Below, in pieces: positions 1 through 12,990 of a stretch of DNA of 64,000 bases (positions are counted from its first letter, which is position 1; each line of letters begins with the position of its first letter). The position numbers and the translations under genes are program-made. The notes beneath the pieces were generated by a model. It had not been told where the DNA came from and searched no databases. It worked only from the letters and a program-made list of their open reading frames with translations. The stretch is from assembly GCF_002127325.2 (NCBI RefSeq), contig NC_035435.2, positions 130,789,788 through 130,853,787 on the forward strand, in the 5' to 3' direction. The stretch is from Helianthus annuus. Lineage: Eukaryota; Streptophyta; Magnoliopsida; Asterales; Asteraceae.

Positions 1-71
1 TAAATAACGGGAATACGTGCATAATTGTATTTTCTTGTTATGTGTTATCTGACTATTTGTTAGTTTACAGT

Positions 72-930
72 ATGAGCGATCAAGGACCATCTGACGCGTA
101 TCGTCAATTGTCTGGTTCGCCTAGCAGCGAAGGTACCTCTTCTAAGCCTGCCCTCTCGGGGTACTCTGCTGATATAGAAGAAGGAATATTCGTATTTAAG
201 GCTCAATCTGAAGAGCCATTTCCTCAGAAAAAGAGGGGATGGTTCAGTAGGGGAGCACACGAGCGTAGAAAGCGTATGAAAAAGTTACAAGACCAGAGAG
301 CACTAATCGCAGCTAAACGAGAAACCGATGCATATGCCCAGGATATGCTTAATAGGGGTATAGCCAATATCCATATTTTAGCAACCACTGCAGCTGACCC
401 AAACAAGGAGCAAATGCTAGCACCCCAACCACAACCACCAATTCCTGTTCAACCCATGGAAATAGAAAACCTTGGAAATCAAGTAGAAATGCATGATTTC
501 AACCCGGAGGAGATACCTAGGGTACCTGCACCAAATCCCCTAGACCCAAATTACGACACCTGGTAGGATGATGTTAGGGACTATGTGCAACGCTACCCAA
601 TACACGAAGATGTACCCATGCCCAACCTAGGAGCCTATCCAGGGTTAGATACTCTAGATCCCTATTTTGATAATGATGCATACATTAGGGAGATTTTAGA
701 AAATTCTTACCCATACTAGGCCCCTATACCTCCATATCAGGAACCCGCACCCCAGATTCCGAACCTAGTCCTAGAACCTGCACCCAATGAGTGCAGAAAA
801 CGTACAAGAACTTAGGACTTTCGGTGAGGAAATTTTAGAAAGCAGTGAGAGAATGCGACAAGTGGGAGAGCGTCTCGTATGGAAATACGACGAACGCAAT
901 ATGGATTTTTGGATGAATCCATATCCCTGA
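72..930 (+). pseudogene. leader ORF of Ty3 family A, copy 1 (broken)
   Basis: Counterpart of the intact leader ORF at 5761-6627. It starts with the same MSDQGPSD residues at 72. A Trp codon (TGG in copy 2) has become TAG at 564-566, which cuts the protein to 165 residues. Homology continues after the stop to the equivalent natural terminator at 928-930, with further changes on the way (a stop near 718 and small indels). The basic stretch KKRGWFSRG is retained. Function unknown; see the intact copy. Confidence 0.75.
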
Positions 931-1209
931 ATCGATGGTGGAAATGGTAGAACTAATAATAATAATAATATAATAATATATGTGTGTATGTGTTAAAAAA
1001 AACTACGGATGCCTACTACTAGTAGTGTAGTTTTAAATTTCAGTCGGTATTGTAATTTTTATTTCAGTACTAGTGTGTAATAGATGCATACTATATGAAT
1101 AGAGTAAGTCGCAATGATCAACGCTTTTGACCAAAAGTGTGTGACATGTGATTGGCTATATTCAAATATTATTGGTGATATTAATATGTGGTAAATGTTT
1201 AAAATTCAG

Positions 1210-4200
1210 ATGGACAACCAAGTGAATCAGGAAAACCAGAATGATAATATTCAGAACGACAACCACTCGAATAATGATAATCTGGATAACGAGAATCCGA
1301 ACAACAATAACAATGGAAACCAAATGGATAATAGTGTCGTTCAACATATAGTGGCACAAGGACTCATAGATGCAATGCCATTTATTATTCAAACGATTCA
1401 AGAAGCGAATAATAAAAGTAAGCATAGCAGTAAGCGACCAATTGAACCAGAACACAGCGTGAACAATGGACCCGTACTTCAGGTGCCCATTCCCAAAAGA
1501 AGAAGAACCATGCCATATGGTTGTTCTTACAAAGAATTCTGGTCCTGCAAACCAATAGAATTCTCGGGCAATGAAGGACCCATTGCAGCTCTACGCTGGA
1601 TAGAGAAGACTGAGGTTGTTCTGAAAATAAGCAAGTGTGCTGAAGAAGATAAGATAATGTTTGCTTCTAATTTGTTTAAGAATTTAGCCCTAGAATGGTG
1701 GAACACTATCCTCCAGTCAAGAGGAAGTGATAGGATATATAACATGGAATGGGAGGAGTTTAAAAATATGGTAGAAAGGAAATTCTGCCCTCCCAATGAA
1801 AAGGAGCAGATAGCGAATAAGTTCCTGAACCTTAGAATGACCGGGGTAGATAGTAAGGGATATACTACTACATTCTTTGAATATGCTAGAATAGTGCCAA
1901 CCCTTGCATCACCTGAACCAGTAATAATCTCCCGTTACATCTGGGGATTAATTGGAGAGATTAGACATGTAGTCAAGGCAGCTAGACCTCAAACCATAGA
2001 AGAAGCTATAGAACTAGCCAATACCTTGACAGATGAGTTAATCCGTACTAGAGAAGAAGACCAGAGGAGAAACCTAACCCAAAGGCTTACCCAAGAATTC
2101 CGTTTTGTGAATTCCAACCGTGGGAATGTAGGTTCTACCTCTGCACCATGCTGCAGGATCTGTAAGAAGAAACATTCTGGAAAATGCTCCACTCACTGCA
2201 ATTACTGCAAGGCACCAGGACACAAGGAAGAAGATTGCAGGAGGAAATCCAGTAATGGACTATGTTTCATTTGTGGAGAAAAAGGTCACATCAAGCCAAA
2301 TTGTCCGAAATTGGCTCCAGCTGCAAACAACAAGAATCCTAAAGATGCTAGAGCATTTGTCTTAAGTGCAGATGAAGCCAAGATGATCCCGGATGTCATA
2401 GCTGGTACGTTTTTAGTTAATGATATTTTTGCTAAAGTATTATTTGACTCTGGTGCAAACCAAAGTTTTATAAATACTTCGTTTTGCAAACTTCTAAATC
2501 AATCATTAACTAAACTACCACAAGAATGTCTAGTAGAGAAAGCAAATGGAGAAACAGTTAGGATTTCTGAAATCTTACAGGGAGCAAGAATAGAAATTTT
2601 TAATCAAAAATTTATTGCAAACCTTTACCCAATGAATCTGGCAGGATTTGATGTTGTGTTAGGAATGGGTTAGTTAATAGCCAATAAAGCCAGTATTTTA
2701 TGTGATCAAAAGTCAATTCAAGTAAAATCACCAAGGGGTGAAAAGATCACAATTAAAGGAGATAAACTATCTAGATCCACTAAATTCATCTCTGTGATGA
2801 AAACTGCAAGTTATATAAGAAAAAGGATCTATAGGGTATTTGATTTCTATAACCACTAACACTAAAGGAAAAGAACTAAAAGACATTTCAGTAGTATCCC
2901 AGTTCTCAGATATATTTCCAGAAGAATTGCCAGGACTACCGCCAGACAGGGAAGTTGAGTTCGGAATCCATTTACTACCAGGACCAGCACCGATTGCCAA
3001 AGCACCTTACCGTTTGGCACCAGCCGAAATGCAGGAGCTGAAGAAACAGTTAGACGAATTGTTGGAGAAAGGATTCATACAGCCAAGCTCATCACCAAGG
3101 GGAGCACCGATACTGTTTGTCAAAAAGAAGGACGGATCTTTGCGTACGTGCATTGACTACCGTGAATTGAACAAGGTCACGATTAAGAACCGATATCCAT
3201 TACCAAGATTCGATGATCTGTTCGATCAATTGCAAGGAGCTCGATTTTTCTCTAAAATCGATTTAAGATCAGGATATCATCAATTAAAGGTACAGGAAGA
3301 GGACATTCCTAAGACTGCATTCAGAACAAGGTATGGCCATTATGAATTTACTGTCATGCCATTTGGTTTAACCAATGCCCCAGCCGCATTTATGGACATG
3401 ATGAACCGAATATGTAAGCCATATTTGGATAAATTCATAATTGTCTTCACAGATGATATTCTAATTTACTCTAAAAGTAAAGAGGAGCATGCAAAGCATT
3501 TGCACTTACTTTTAAGTCTATTAAGAAAAGAAAAGTTGTACGCTAAGTTTTCCAAGTGTGAATTTTGGTTAGAACAGGTACAATTTCTTGGACACTTAGT
3601 TGATCATGAAGGAATTGATGTAGATCCAACAAAGATCGAGGCAATTACCAAATGGAAAACCCCTGAATCACCAACTGAGGTTAGAAGTTTCTTAGGATTG
3701 GCCGGGTATTATAGAAGGTTTATTCGAGATTTTTCTAGAATAGCCATTCCTTTAACCAAGTTAACCTGTAAATCCATTAAGTTTGAATGGGGACCAAAAC
3801 AAGAAGAAGCCTTTAGAATCCTTAAGCAAAGATTGACCCATGCACCCATACTAGCGTTACCAGGAGGAACTCAAGACTTTGTAGTCTATTGTGACGCTTC
3901 TAAGTTAGGTTATGGATGTGTATTGATGCAACGTCAAAAGGTTATAGCTTACGCATCTAGACAGCTTAAGAATCATGAAAAGAATTATTCAACCCATGAT
4001 TTAGAACTAGGAGCCATAACTTTTGCCCTTAAGATTTGGAGACATACCTTTATGGTAGTAAGTTTACCATATTCACTGATCATAAAAGTTTAAGGTATGT
4101 TTTTGGGCAAAAGGAATTGAATATGAGACAAAGACGTTGGATGGAATTACTTAGTGATTACGATTGTGATATTCAATATCATGAAGGAAAAGCAAATGTA

Positions 4201-5615
4201 GTAGCAGATGCTTTAAGTCGAAAATATCATGAAAAGCCAAAAAGGGTACATTCTCTTAAATTAAATCTACAAGTAGATTTAAATGATCAAATAAGAGAAG
4301 CACAAGAATCAGTAATCAAGGATGATACTGAAAAATTAAATGGAATGATTAAAGAATTAGAACAAGGTACATATGGAATTTGGAGATTCCATGAAAAGAG
4401 AATGTGGATACCTAAATTAGGAAACTTACGTCACTGTATATTAGAAGAAGCCCATAAGTCTAAATATACAATGCATCCAGGAAGTGATAAAATGTACCAG
4501 GATTTAAGGAAAAATTTCTGATGGATAGGAATGAAAAAGGATATAGCAGCCTATGTTTCCAAATGTTTAACTTGTTCACAAGTCAAAGCTGAACACCAGA
4601 AACCCTCAGGTTTGTTGCAACAGTTAGAAATGCCAGTGTGGAAATGGGAATTGATAACAATGGATTTTGTTACCAAATTACCCAAAACAGGAAAAGGTAA
4701 TGATACAATCTGGGTGATTGTAGATAGGCTAACCAAGTCAGCTCGTTTCCTACCAATGAAGGAAACTTTCAGTATGGAACAGTTAGCCAAATTATATGTA
4801 AATGAAATTGTTTCATTACAATTCCTTTATCAATTGTTTCTGATAGGGATAGCCGTTTTACCTCTCATTTTTGGGCAAGTTTCCAAAAAGCAATGGGAAC
4901 CAAGTTGAATCTAAGCACGGCTTACCATCCTCAAACGGACGGACAAAGCGAAAGGACAATTCAGACCATGGAGGACATGCTTAGAGCTTGTGTAATTGAT
5001 TACAGAGGTAATTGGGACGATCACTTACCTTTAATAGAATTTTCTTATAATAACAGTTATCACACAAGTATCAATGCTGCACCATTCGAAGCACTTTATG
5101 GACGAAAGTGCAGAACCCCAGTCTGTTGGGTAGAAATTGGGGAAAAGCAACTATCTAGACCTGAGATAGTGCAGGAAACAACCGATAAGATCATTCAAGT
5201 CAAAGAACGACTGAAAACAACACGTGATCGACAGAAGAGCTACGCTGATAACAGGCGCAAACCATTAGAATTCCGGGTAAGAGACAAGGTATTGTTAAAA
5301 GTCTCTCCTTGGAAAGGAGTGGTAAGATTCATCAAATGAGGAAAGCAAAGTCCCAGGTATGTTGGATCTTTTAAGATTATTAGAAGGATAGGACCTGTAG
5401 CTTATCAGCTACAACTGCCGGAGGAAATGGCAGGAATACATGATGTATTTCATGTATCTAATCTCAAAAAGTGTCTAGCTGATGAATCACTCGTAGTGCC
5501 TTTTAAGGATATAGAGATAAATGAACAACTTAAGTTTGTAGAGAGGCCTCTACAGATTGAAGACAGGAAAGTTAAGAATCTCAAGCATAAAAGATTAGTT
5601 TTGGTCAAAGTAAAG
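1210..5615 (+). pseudogene. gag-pol polyprotein of Ty3 family A, copy 1 (multiply disabled)
   Basis: Start chosen at the ATG of MDNQVNQ, which is shared with copy 2; an in-frame ATG lies 15 bases upstream. Gag (N-terminal half) carries three Cys/His clusters ending in CFICGEKGHIKPNC. The protease motif LFDSGAN lies near 2450. RT has the motif [11 protein letters not shown] near 3450, where copy 2 has the usual [11 protein letters not shown]. RNase H and an HHCC/DDE integrase follow, then a chromodomain-like tail. Disabling changes seen against copy 2: TGG to TAG at 2671-2673; one extra A in a run near 2820; a 1-bp loss near 4047; TGG to TGA at 4519-4521; a 4-bp loss near 4823; AGA to TGA near 5337. 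The 3' end of pol is missing. This is an inactive fossil. Confidence 0.9.
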
Positions 5616-5616
5616 G

Positions 5617-5628
5617 TGGTATCAGAGC
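5617..5628 (+). promoter_or_regulatory. primer binding site, initiator-Met tRNA
   Basis: TGGTATCAGAGC is the standard minus-strand primer site complementary to the 3' end of plant initiator-Met tRNA. The same 12 bases follow the LTRs of families B and C and both Copia elements in this window. Here it abuts the pol gene of copy 1 rather than an LTR. Confidence 0.9.
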
Positions 5629-5760
5629 TATGCCACTGATTCAGCCACAGAAGTGTTCTGCTGACATCAAAATTCGAAGTGTTAGGAAATAAATTACGAA
5701 AATACCTGTATAATTGTATTTTCTTGCTATGTGTTATCTGAATGGCTGTTAGTTTACAGT

Positions 5761-6627
5761 ATGAGCGACCAAGGACCATCTGACGCGTATCGTCAACTGT
5801 CTGGTTCGCCTAGGAGCGAAGGCACCTCCTCTTCTCAGCCTGCCCTTTCAGGGTACTCTGCTGATACGGAAGAAGGAATCTTTGTGTTTAAGGCTCAGTC
5901 TGAAGAGCCATTTCCTCAGAAAAAGAGGGGATGGTTCAGTAGGGGAGCACATGAGCGTAGAAAGCGTATGAAAAAGTTGCAGGAACAGCGAGTGTTAGCC
6001 GTAGCTAAAAGAGAAACCGATGCATATGCCCAGGATATGCTTAATAGGGGTATAGCCAATATCCATATTTTAGCAACCACTGCAGCTGACCCAAACCTGG
6101 AGCAAATTCTTGCACCCCAACCACAACCACCAATTCCTAATCAACCTATGGAAATAGAAAACCTTGGAAATCAAGTAGAAATGCATGATTTCAACCCGGA
6201 GGAGATACCTAGGGTACCTGCACCAAATCCCCTAGACCAAAACGATTACGACCCCTGGTGGGACGATGTTAGGGACTATGTGCAACGTTACCCGATACAG
6301 GAAAATGTGCCAATACCCAACTTAGGAGCCTACCCAGGGTTAGATCCTCAAGATCCCTATAACGTTAGTGATGCATACATTAGGGAGATCTTAGAAAATC
6401 CATACCCATGCCAGGCCCCTATACCTCCGTACCAGGAACCCGCACCCCAGATTCCAAACCCAGTCCTAGAACCTGCACTCCCAATGAGTGCAGAAAATGT
6501 ACAAGAACTTAGGACTTTCGGTGAGGAAATTTTAGAAAGCAGTGAGAGAATGCGACAGGTGGGAGAGCGTCTCGTATGGAAATACGACGAACACAATATG
6601 GATTTTTGGATGAATCCATATCCATGA
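5761..6627 (+). CDS. leader ORF of Ty3 family A (288 aa, unknown function)
   Basis: Intact reading frame between the primer binding site and gag. Start chosen at the ATG of MSDQGPSD, which copy 1 shares; the frame is open a little further upstream. Residues about 1-45 are Ser/Gly rich. A strongly basic stretch at about 55-80 (KKRGWFSRGAHERRKRMKK) resembles a nuclear localisation or nucleic-acid binding segment. Residues 110-230 are Pro/Asn rich with acidic patches. The last 45 residues are predicted helical and charged (ENVQELRTFGEEILESSERM) and end at MNPYP. No Cys/His cluster, protease or membrane segment is visible. Family C has an unrelated-looking ORF of similar composition at the same place. 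I do not recognise a known domain. It could be an element-encoded accessory protein or a captured host fragment. Confidence 0.7.
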   Translation: MSDQGPSDAYRQLSGSPRSEGTSSSQPALSGYSADTEEGIFVFKAQSEEPFPQKKRGWFSRGAHERRKRMKKLQEQRVLAVAKRETDAYAQDMLNRGIANIHILATTAADPNLEQILAPQPQPPIPNQPMEIENLGNQVEMHDFNPEEIPRVPAPNPLDQNDYDPWWDDVRDYVQRYPIQENVPIPNLGAYPGLDPQDPYNVSDAYIREILENPYPCQAPIPPYQEPAPQIPNPVLEPALPMSAENVQELRTFGEEILESSERMRQVGERLVWKYDEHNMDFWMNPYP

Positions 6628-6643
6628 ATGTGTTGGTGGAAAC

Positions 6644-6776
<133 letters not shown>

Positions 6777-7026
6777 TATAATGATAATATATGTGTGTGT
6801 ATGTGTTAGAAAAAAAACTACGGATGCATATTACTAGTATTGTAGCTTTACATTTCAGTCGGTATTGTAATTTTAAATTCAGTACTGGTGTGTAATAGAT
6901 GCATAATATATCAATAGAGTAAAAGTCGCAATGCTCGACGCTTTTGACCAAAAGTGCGTGTCATGTGATTGGCTATATTCAAATATTATTTGTGATATTA
7001 ATATGGGGTAATTGTTTAAAATTCAG

Positions 7027-10000
7027 ATGGACAACGAAGTGAATCAGGAAAACCAGAATGATAATACCCAGAATGACAATCACTCAAATAATGATAATCT
7101 GAATAATGATAATCCGAACAACAATGGAAACCAAATGGATAATAGTGCCGTTCAGCATATAGTGGCACAAGAAATTATAGATGCAATGCCATTTATTATT
7201 CAAACGGTTCAAGAAGCGAATAATAAAAGTAAGCATAGCAGTAAGCGACCAACTGAACCGGAACACAGCGTAAACAATGGACCCGTACTTCAAGCGCCCA
7301 TTCCCAAAAGAAGAAGAACCATGCCATATGGTTGTTCTTACAAAGAATTCTGGTCTTGTAAACCAATAGAATTCTCAGGCAATGAAGGACCCATTGCAGC
7401 TCTACGCTGGATAGAAAAGACTGAGGCTGTTCTGAAAATAAGCAAATGTGCTAAAGAAGATAAGATAATGTTTGCTTCTAATTTGTTTAAAAACTCAGCT
7501 CTAGAATGGTGGAACATTACCCTCCAGTCAAGAGGAATTGATAGGGTTTATAGCATGGAATGGGAGGAGTTTAAAAATATGGTAGAAAGGAAGTTCTGCC
7601 CTCCCAATGAAAAGGAACAGATAGCAAACAAGTTTCTGAATCTTAGAATGACCGGGGTAGATAGTAAGGGTTATACTACCACATTCTTTGAATATGCTAG
7701 AATAGTACCAACCCTTGCATCACCTGAACCGGTATTAATTTCCCGTTATATCTGGGGATTAATTGGGGAGATTAGGCATGTAGTCAAGGCAGCTAGACCT
7801 CAAACCATAGAAAAACTGTAGAACTACCCAATACCTTGACTGATGAACTGGTGCGTACTAGAGAAGAAGACCAGAGGAGAAACCTATACCAAAGACTTAC
7901 TCAAGAATTCCGTTCCGGGAATTCCAATCGTAGGAATGTAGGTTCTATCTCTGCACCATACTGCAGAAACTGCAAGAAGAAGCATTCGGGAAGATACTCC
8001 ACTTACTGCAATTACTGCAAAGCACCAGGACACAAGGAAGAAGATTGCAAGAGAAAATCCAGTAATAGATTATGCTTCAACCATGGAGAAAAAGGTCACA
8101 TCAAGCTAAACTGTCAGAAATTGGCTCCAACTGAAAACAACAAGAACACTAAAAATGCTAGAGCATTTGTTCTAACTGCAGATGAAGCCAAGATGATTCC
8201 AGACGTCATAGCTGGTACGTTTTTAGTTAATGATATTTTTTCTAAAGTATTATTTGACTCTGGTGCAAACCAAAGTTTTATTAATACTTCATTTTGCAAA
8301 CTCCTAAACCAATCATTAACTAAACTACCACAAGAATGTCTAGTAGAGACAGCAAATGGAGAAACCATTAGGATTTCTGAAATCTTGCAGGGGGCAAGAA
8401 TAGAAATTTTTAATCAAAAGTTTATTGCAAACCTTTACCCAATGAATCTAGCTGGATTCGATGTTGTGTTAGGAATGGATTGGTTAATAGCCAACAAAGC
8501 CAGTATTTTATCTGAACAAAAGTCAATTCAAGTAAATTCACCAAGGGGTGAAAAGATCACAATTAAAGGAGATAAATCATCTAGATCCACTAAGTTCATT
8601 TCTGTGATGAAAACTGCAAGTTATATAAGAAAAGGATCTATAGTGTATTTGATTTCTATATTCATGAACACAAAAGGGAAAGAACTAAAAGACATTCCAG
8701 TCGTGTCCCAGTTTTCAGATGTCTTTCCAGAAGAATTGCCAGGACTACCGCTAGACAGGGAAGTTGAATTCAGAATCCATCTGCTACCAGGGACAGCCCC
8801 TATTGCCAAAGCACCTTACCGTTTGGCACCCGCTGAAATGCAGGAACTAAAGAACCAATTAAACAAATTGTTGGAGAAAGGATTCATACAACCAAGCTCA
8901 TCGCCATGGGGAGCACCGATTTTGTTTGTCAAAAAGAAGGACGGATCAATGCTTATGTGCGTTGACTTTCGTGAATTGAACAAAGTCACAATTAAGAATC
9001 GGTATCCATTACCGAGGATCGATGATATGTTCGATCAACTACAAGGAGCTTGATTTTTCTCTAAAATCGATTTAAGATCAGGATATCATCAATTAAAGGT
9101 ACAGGAAGAGGATATTCCTAAAACCGCATTTAGAACAAGGTATGGTCATTATGAATTTACTGTCATGCCATTTGGTTTAACCAATGCCCCAGCTGCATTT
9201 ATAGACATGATGAACCGAATATGTAAGCCATATTTGGATAAATTCATAATTGTCTTCATAGATGATATTCTAATTTACTCTAATAGTAAAGAGGAGCATG
9301 CAAAGCACTTGCACTTACTTTTAAGTCTGTTAAGAAAGGAAAAGCTTTACGCTAAGTTTTCAAAGTGCGAGTTTTGGTTAGAACAGGTACAATTTCTTGG
9401 ACACTTAGTTGATTATGAAGGAATTCATGTGGATCCAACAAAGATCGAGGCAATTACCAAATGGAAAACCCCTAAATCGCCAACCGAGGTTAGAAGTTTC
9501 TTAGGATTGGCCGGTTATTATAGAAGATTTATTCGAGATTTTTCTAGAATAGCCATTCCCTTAACTAAGTTAAACTGTAAATCTGTTAAGTTTGAATGGG
9601 GACCAAAACAAGAAGAAGCATTTAGAATCCTTAAGCAAAGACTAACCCACACACCCATATTAGCGTTACCAGAAGGAACTGAAGACTTTGTAGTCTATTG
9701 TGACGCTTCTAAGTTAGGTTACGGATGTGTGTTGATGCAACGTCAAAAGGTTATAGCTTACGCATCTAGACAACTTAAAAATCATGAAGAGAATTATTCA
9801 ACCCATGATTTGGAACTAGGAGCTATAATTTTTGCCCTTAAGATTTGGAGACATTGTCTTTATGGTAGTAAATTTACCGTATTCACAGATCATAAGAGCT
9901 TAAGATATGTTTCGGGCAAAAAGAGTTGAATATGAGACAAAGACGCTGGTTGGAATTGCTTACTGATTATGATTATGATATTCAGTACCATGCAGGAAAA

Positions 10001-11504
10001 GCCAATGTATTGGCTGATGCTTTAAGTCGATAGTATCACGAAAAGCCAAAAAGGGTACGTTCTCTTAAATTAAATCTACAAGTAGATATAAATGATCAGA
10101 TTAGAAAAGCACAAGAATCAGTAATCAAGGAAGATACTGAAAAATTAAAAGGAATGATTAAGGAATTAGGACAAGGAACATATGGAATTTGGAGATTCCA
10201 TAAAAAGAGAATGTGGATACCTAAATTAGGAAATTTACGTCACCGTATATTAGAAGACGCTCATAAATCTAAATATACGATGCATCCAGGAAGTGATAAA
10301 ATGTATCAAGATTTAAGGAAAAATTTCTGGTGGATAGGAATGAAAAAGGATATAGCAGCTTATGTTTCTAAATGTTTAACTTGCTCACAAGTCAAAGCTG
10401 AACACCAGAAACCCTCAGGTTTGTTACAGCAATTAGAAGTGCCAGTTTGGAAATGGGAATTGATAACAATGGATTTTGTTACCAAATTACCCAAAACAAG
10501 AAAAGGTATACAATCTGGGTGATTGTAGATAGGCTAACCAAGTCAGCTCATTTCCTACCAATGAAGGAAACTTTCAGTATGGAACAATTAGCCCAATTAT
10601 ATGTAAATGAAATTGTTTCATTACATGGAATACCTTTATCAATTGTTTCTGATAGGGATAGCCGTTTTACCTCTCATTTTTGGGCAAGTTTCCAAAAAGC
10701 AATGGGAACTAAGTTGAATCTAAGCACAGCTTACCATCCTCAAACGGACGGGCAAAGTGAAAGGACAATTCAGACAATGGAGGACATGCTTAGATCTTGT
10801 GTAATTGATATCAGAGGTAATTGGGACGATCACTTACCTTTAATAGAATTTTCTTATAATAACAGTTATCACACAAGTATCAATGCTGCACCATTAGAAG
10901 CACTTTATGGACGAAAGTGCAGAACCCCAGTCTGTTGGGCAGAAATTGGGGAAAACAACTATCTAGACCTGAGATAGTACAGGAAACAACCGATAAGATC
11001 ATTCAAGTCAAAGAACGACTGAAAGCGGCACGTGATCGGCAGAAGAGCTATGCTGACAACAGACGTAAGCTGTTAGAATTCCAGGTAGGTGACAAGGTAT
11101 TGTTAAAAGTCTCTCCTTGGAAAGGAGTAGTAAGATTCATCAAAAGAGGAAAGCTAAGTCCCAGGTATATTGGACCTTTCGAGATTATTAGAAGAATAGG
11201 ACCTGTAGCCTATCAGCTACAACTGCCAGAGGAAATGGCAGCAATACATGATGCATTTCATATATCTAATCTCAAAAAGTGCCTAGCTGATGAATCACTC
11301 GTAGTGCCTCTTAAAGATATATAGGTAAATGAACAACTCAAGTTTGTAGAGAGGCCTCTACAGATTGAAGATAGGAAAGTTAAGAATCTCAAACATAAAA
11401 GATTAGTTCTGGTCAAAGTGAAGTGGGACTCCAAAAGAGGACCTGAGTACACATGGGAGCTTGAATCAGAAATGCTAAAGAAATATCCGCACTTGTTCCT
11501 ATAG
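7027..11504 (+). pseudogene. gag-pol polyprotein of Ty3 family A, copy 2 (multiply disabled)
   Basis: Start at the ATG of MDNEVNQ; the frame is open from 7012 but without an ATG. Gag has retrotransposon gag homology and Cys/His clusters, although the last knuckle has lost cysteines (CFNHGEKGH in place of CFICGEKGH). The protease motif LFDSGAN is near 8270, the RT motif [11 protein letters not shown] near 9260, and RNase H and integrase follow. The C-terminal tail [10 protein letters not shown] fits a chromovirus-type tail. Breaks seen against copy 1: a frameshift near 7815; CGA to TGA at 9051-9053; a 1-bp loss near 9912; a TAG near 10031; a 4-bp loss near 10507; a 1-bp loss near 10957; GAG to TAG near 11322. 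The original terminator is TAG at 11502-11504. None of these breaks is shared with copy 1, so each copy decayed separately. Confidence 0.9.
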
Positions 11505-11527
11505 ATCTCGAGGACGAGCTCTAAAAC

Positions 11528-11540
11528 AAAGTGGGGAGGA
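11528..11540 (+). promoter_or_regulatory. polypurine tract
   Basis: AAAGTGGGGAGGA ends exactly at the TG that opens the 3' LTR, the expected place for the plus-strand primer. Family B has the near-identical GGTGGGGAGGA on its own strand. Confidence 0.9.
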
Positions 11541-12985
11541 TGTAACAATCCTCAAGAAAACCGACACCCTCGATTATTTTTCTGACACCCTAAAATATTT
11601 TAAAATATCCTAATATGTCTTTCAAAACACCCCGTATGTGAAAACCGAGCCCGAAATGTAATATAACATCGAAAATAAAATAAAAATCTGAAACTTAAGC
11701 AGAGGCGGGCCGCGTAGGATCCCACCTCAACCTTACGCGGGCGGTCTCAAGGTTTGAACCTGAACTCGTTTGCTTTCTTTAGTTCAAGCGGGCTGCGTAA
11801 GCTTAAGCTTACACTTACGCGGGCCGCGAGAGACTTAGAATGTGGCGCAGCCCGGTGTTGACACGTGTCGTAACGCGTGTTGAACCTAGTGATGAACCGG
11901 ATCAGCTATGCCTAGACCCCTAGGCCATGCGGGCCGCGTAAGCCCTTCTTGTCTTTTACGCGGGCCGCGAGAAACACAGAATCAGGCCCTATATAAAAGA
12001 GGCATCGGGCCTTCAGTCTGCTCGTTCAATTTTCTTTTCTCGATCTCAAAATCATAATAGTAGGCATAATCTACGGGTATTATACCCCCTAAATAGCGAG
12101 GTTCTGCTACGATGTAAGTATTATAACCCCTGGAGACGTATTAGATACTCTGCCCGATTGATCTAGGGTTCCGTAACGGCTGTCGTGGTTCTGCCCGACG
12201 TAGTCGTTGGAATGTCGTCTCGGGGAGGGTATTACTAATGTTAAAATGGGTTATTATACTAACACATGTGCATTTGTGTAATTTATAGATTATTCCCAGG
12301 AAATCCTTACTGAAAACCCTAAAAACAGCAATGTGAGTTGATCCACTTTTTGTAAATCTTTTTGTTAATTGTTTTTACAAAACCTTAAATGCGAATAACT
12401 GTTATTGAGTATTTGTAAGAATACAATTATCGTGGGTATGTTGGGGTTTTGTATACAAAATTTGTTACCACCTGGTCAAGGAGTAACATTTCCACAAGTC
12501 GGGTCTGACAGTACCAACGGGTGATAATTGATATAACTTGGAAACAAATGTAATTGCGGGATCGCCCTCAATACTGTTCACAGTGACTTTTTATTTAAAC
12601 TTGATTAAACTGGGATTCACTCACCAGTATTTCCTACTGACAAACTGTTTTTAAAACGCGTTTCAGGTAACAAAATGTGAAAGCCAAATAGAAGCCAGCT
12701 GGACAGCACTGAAGGCTTGGAAAAGTGGCAATAAAGTTATCTAAGAATAAAATAGATGTTTTGTTAAATAAAATAGGATTTATTCCTATAAAAGTGTGTA
12801 TACTGAAAACTTGGGTTTTACCTATGTGTTTAATGTTATAAAATGTGGTGGTTTACTCTGATAACATATTTCCTAACTACGGTCCTGATGAAAATTTCCG
12901 CTGCCAAATTGGATAATAACACGATACCACCGAAACTGGCTCGCGGCCGCCCGTTCCTAGGAAATAGGGATCGGGGGTTGCGACA
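11541..12985 (+). repeat. 3' LTR of Ty3 family A copy 2 (1445 bp)
   Basis: Starts TGTAACAATCC directly after the polypurine tract and ends GGTTGCGACA. It contains a GC-rich hairpin array and a TATA box (11990-11998), then the transcribed part. The end at 12985 is fixed by the second partial LTR, which ends with the same GGTTGCGACA at 14060. The last few hundred bases are recognisably related to the LTR of family B on the other strand. Confidence 0.93.
11705..11998 (+). promoter_or_regulatory. U3 promoter: three GC-rich hairpin pairs and TATA box
   Basis: Six copies of a motif close to GCGGGCCGCGTAAG lie at about 11705, 11734, 11788, 11817, 11928 and 11957. They come in pairs with 28-30 bp between starts. 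Within a pair the first copy reads into CGCGTAAG and the second begins TTACGCGGGC, so the pair can fold as a stem. A TATA box (TATATAAAAGA) follows at 11990. Promoter function is inferred from position. Confidence 0.65.
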
Positions 12986-12990
12986 CTACA

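Larger units (their letters stand above)
1..5616 (+). mobile_element. Ty3/gypsy family A, copy 1 (left end outside window, 3' LTR missing)
   Basis: Degenerate internal region of a Ty3 retrotransposon. It aligns throughout with the second copy that starts at 5617. The window opens roughly 70 bases inside the internal region, so its 5' LTR lies outside. Order: leader ORF, gag with zinc knuckles, protease, RT, RNase H, integrase with a C-terminal extension. The 3' end of pol runs straight into the primer binding site of copy 2, so the last part of pol and the whole 3' LTR have been lost. The RT and integrase sequences and the initiator-Met primer site fit a Tekay/Del-type chromovirus; that lineage is an inference. 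Confidence 0.9.
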
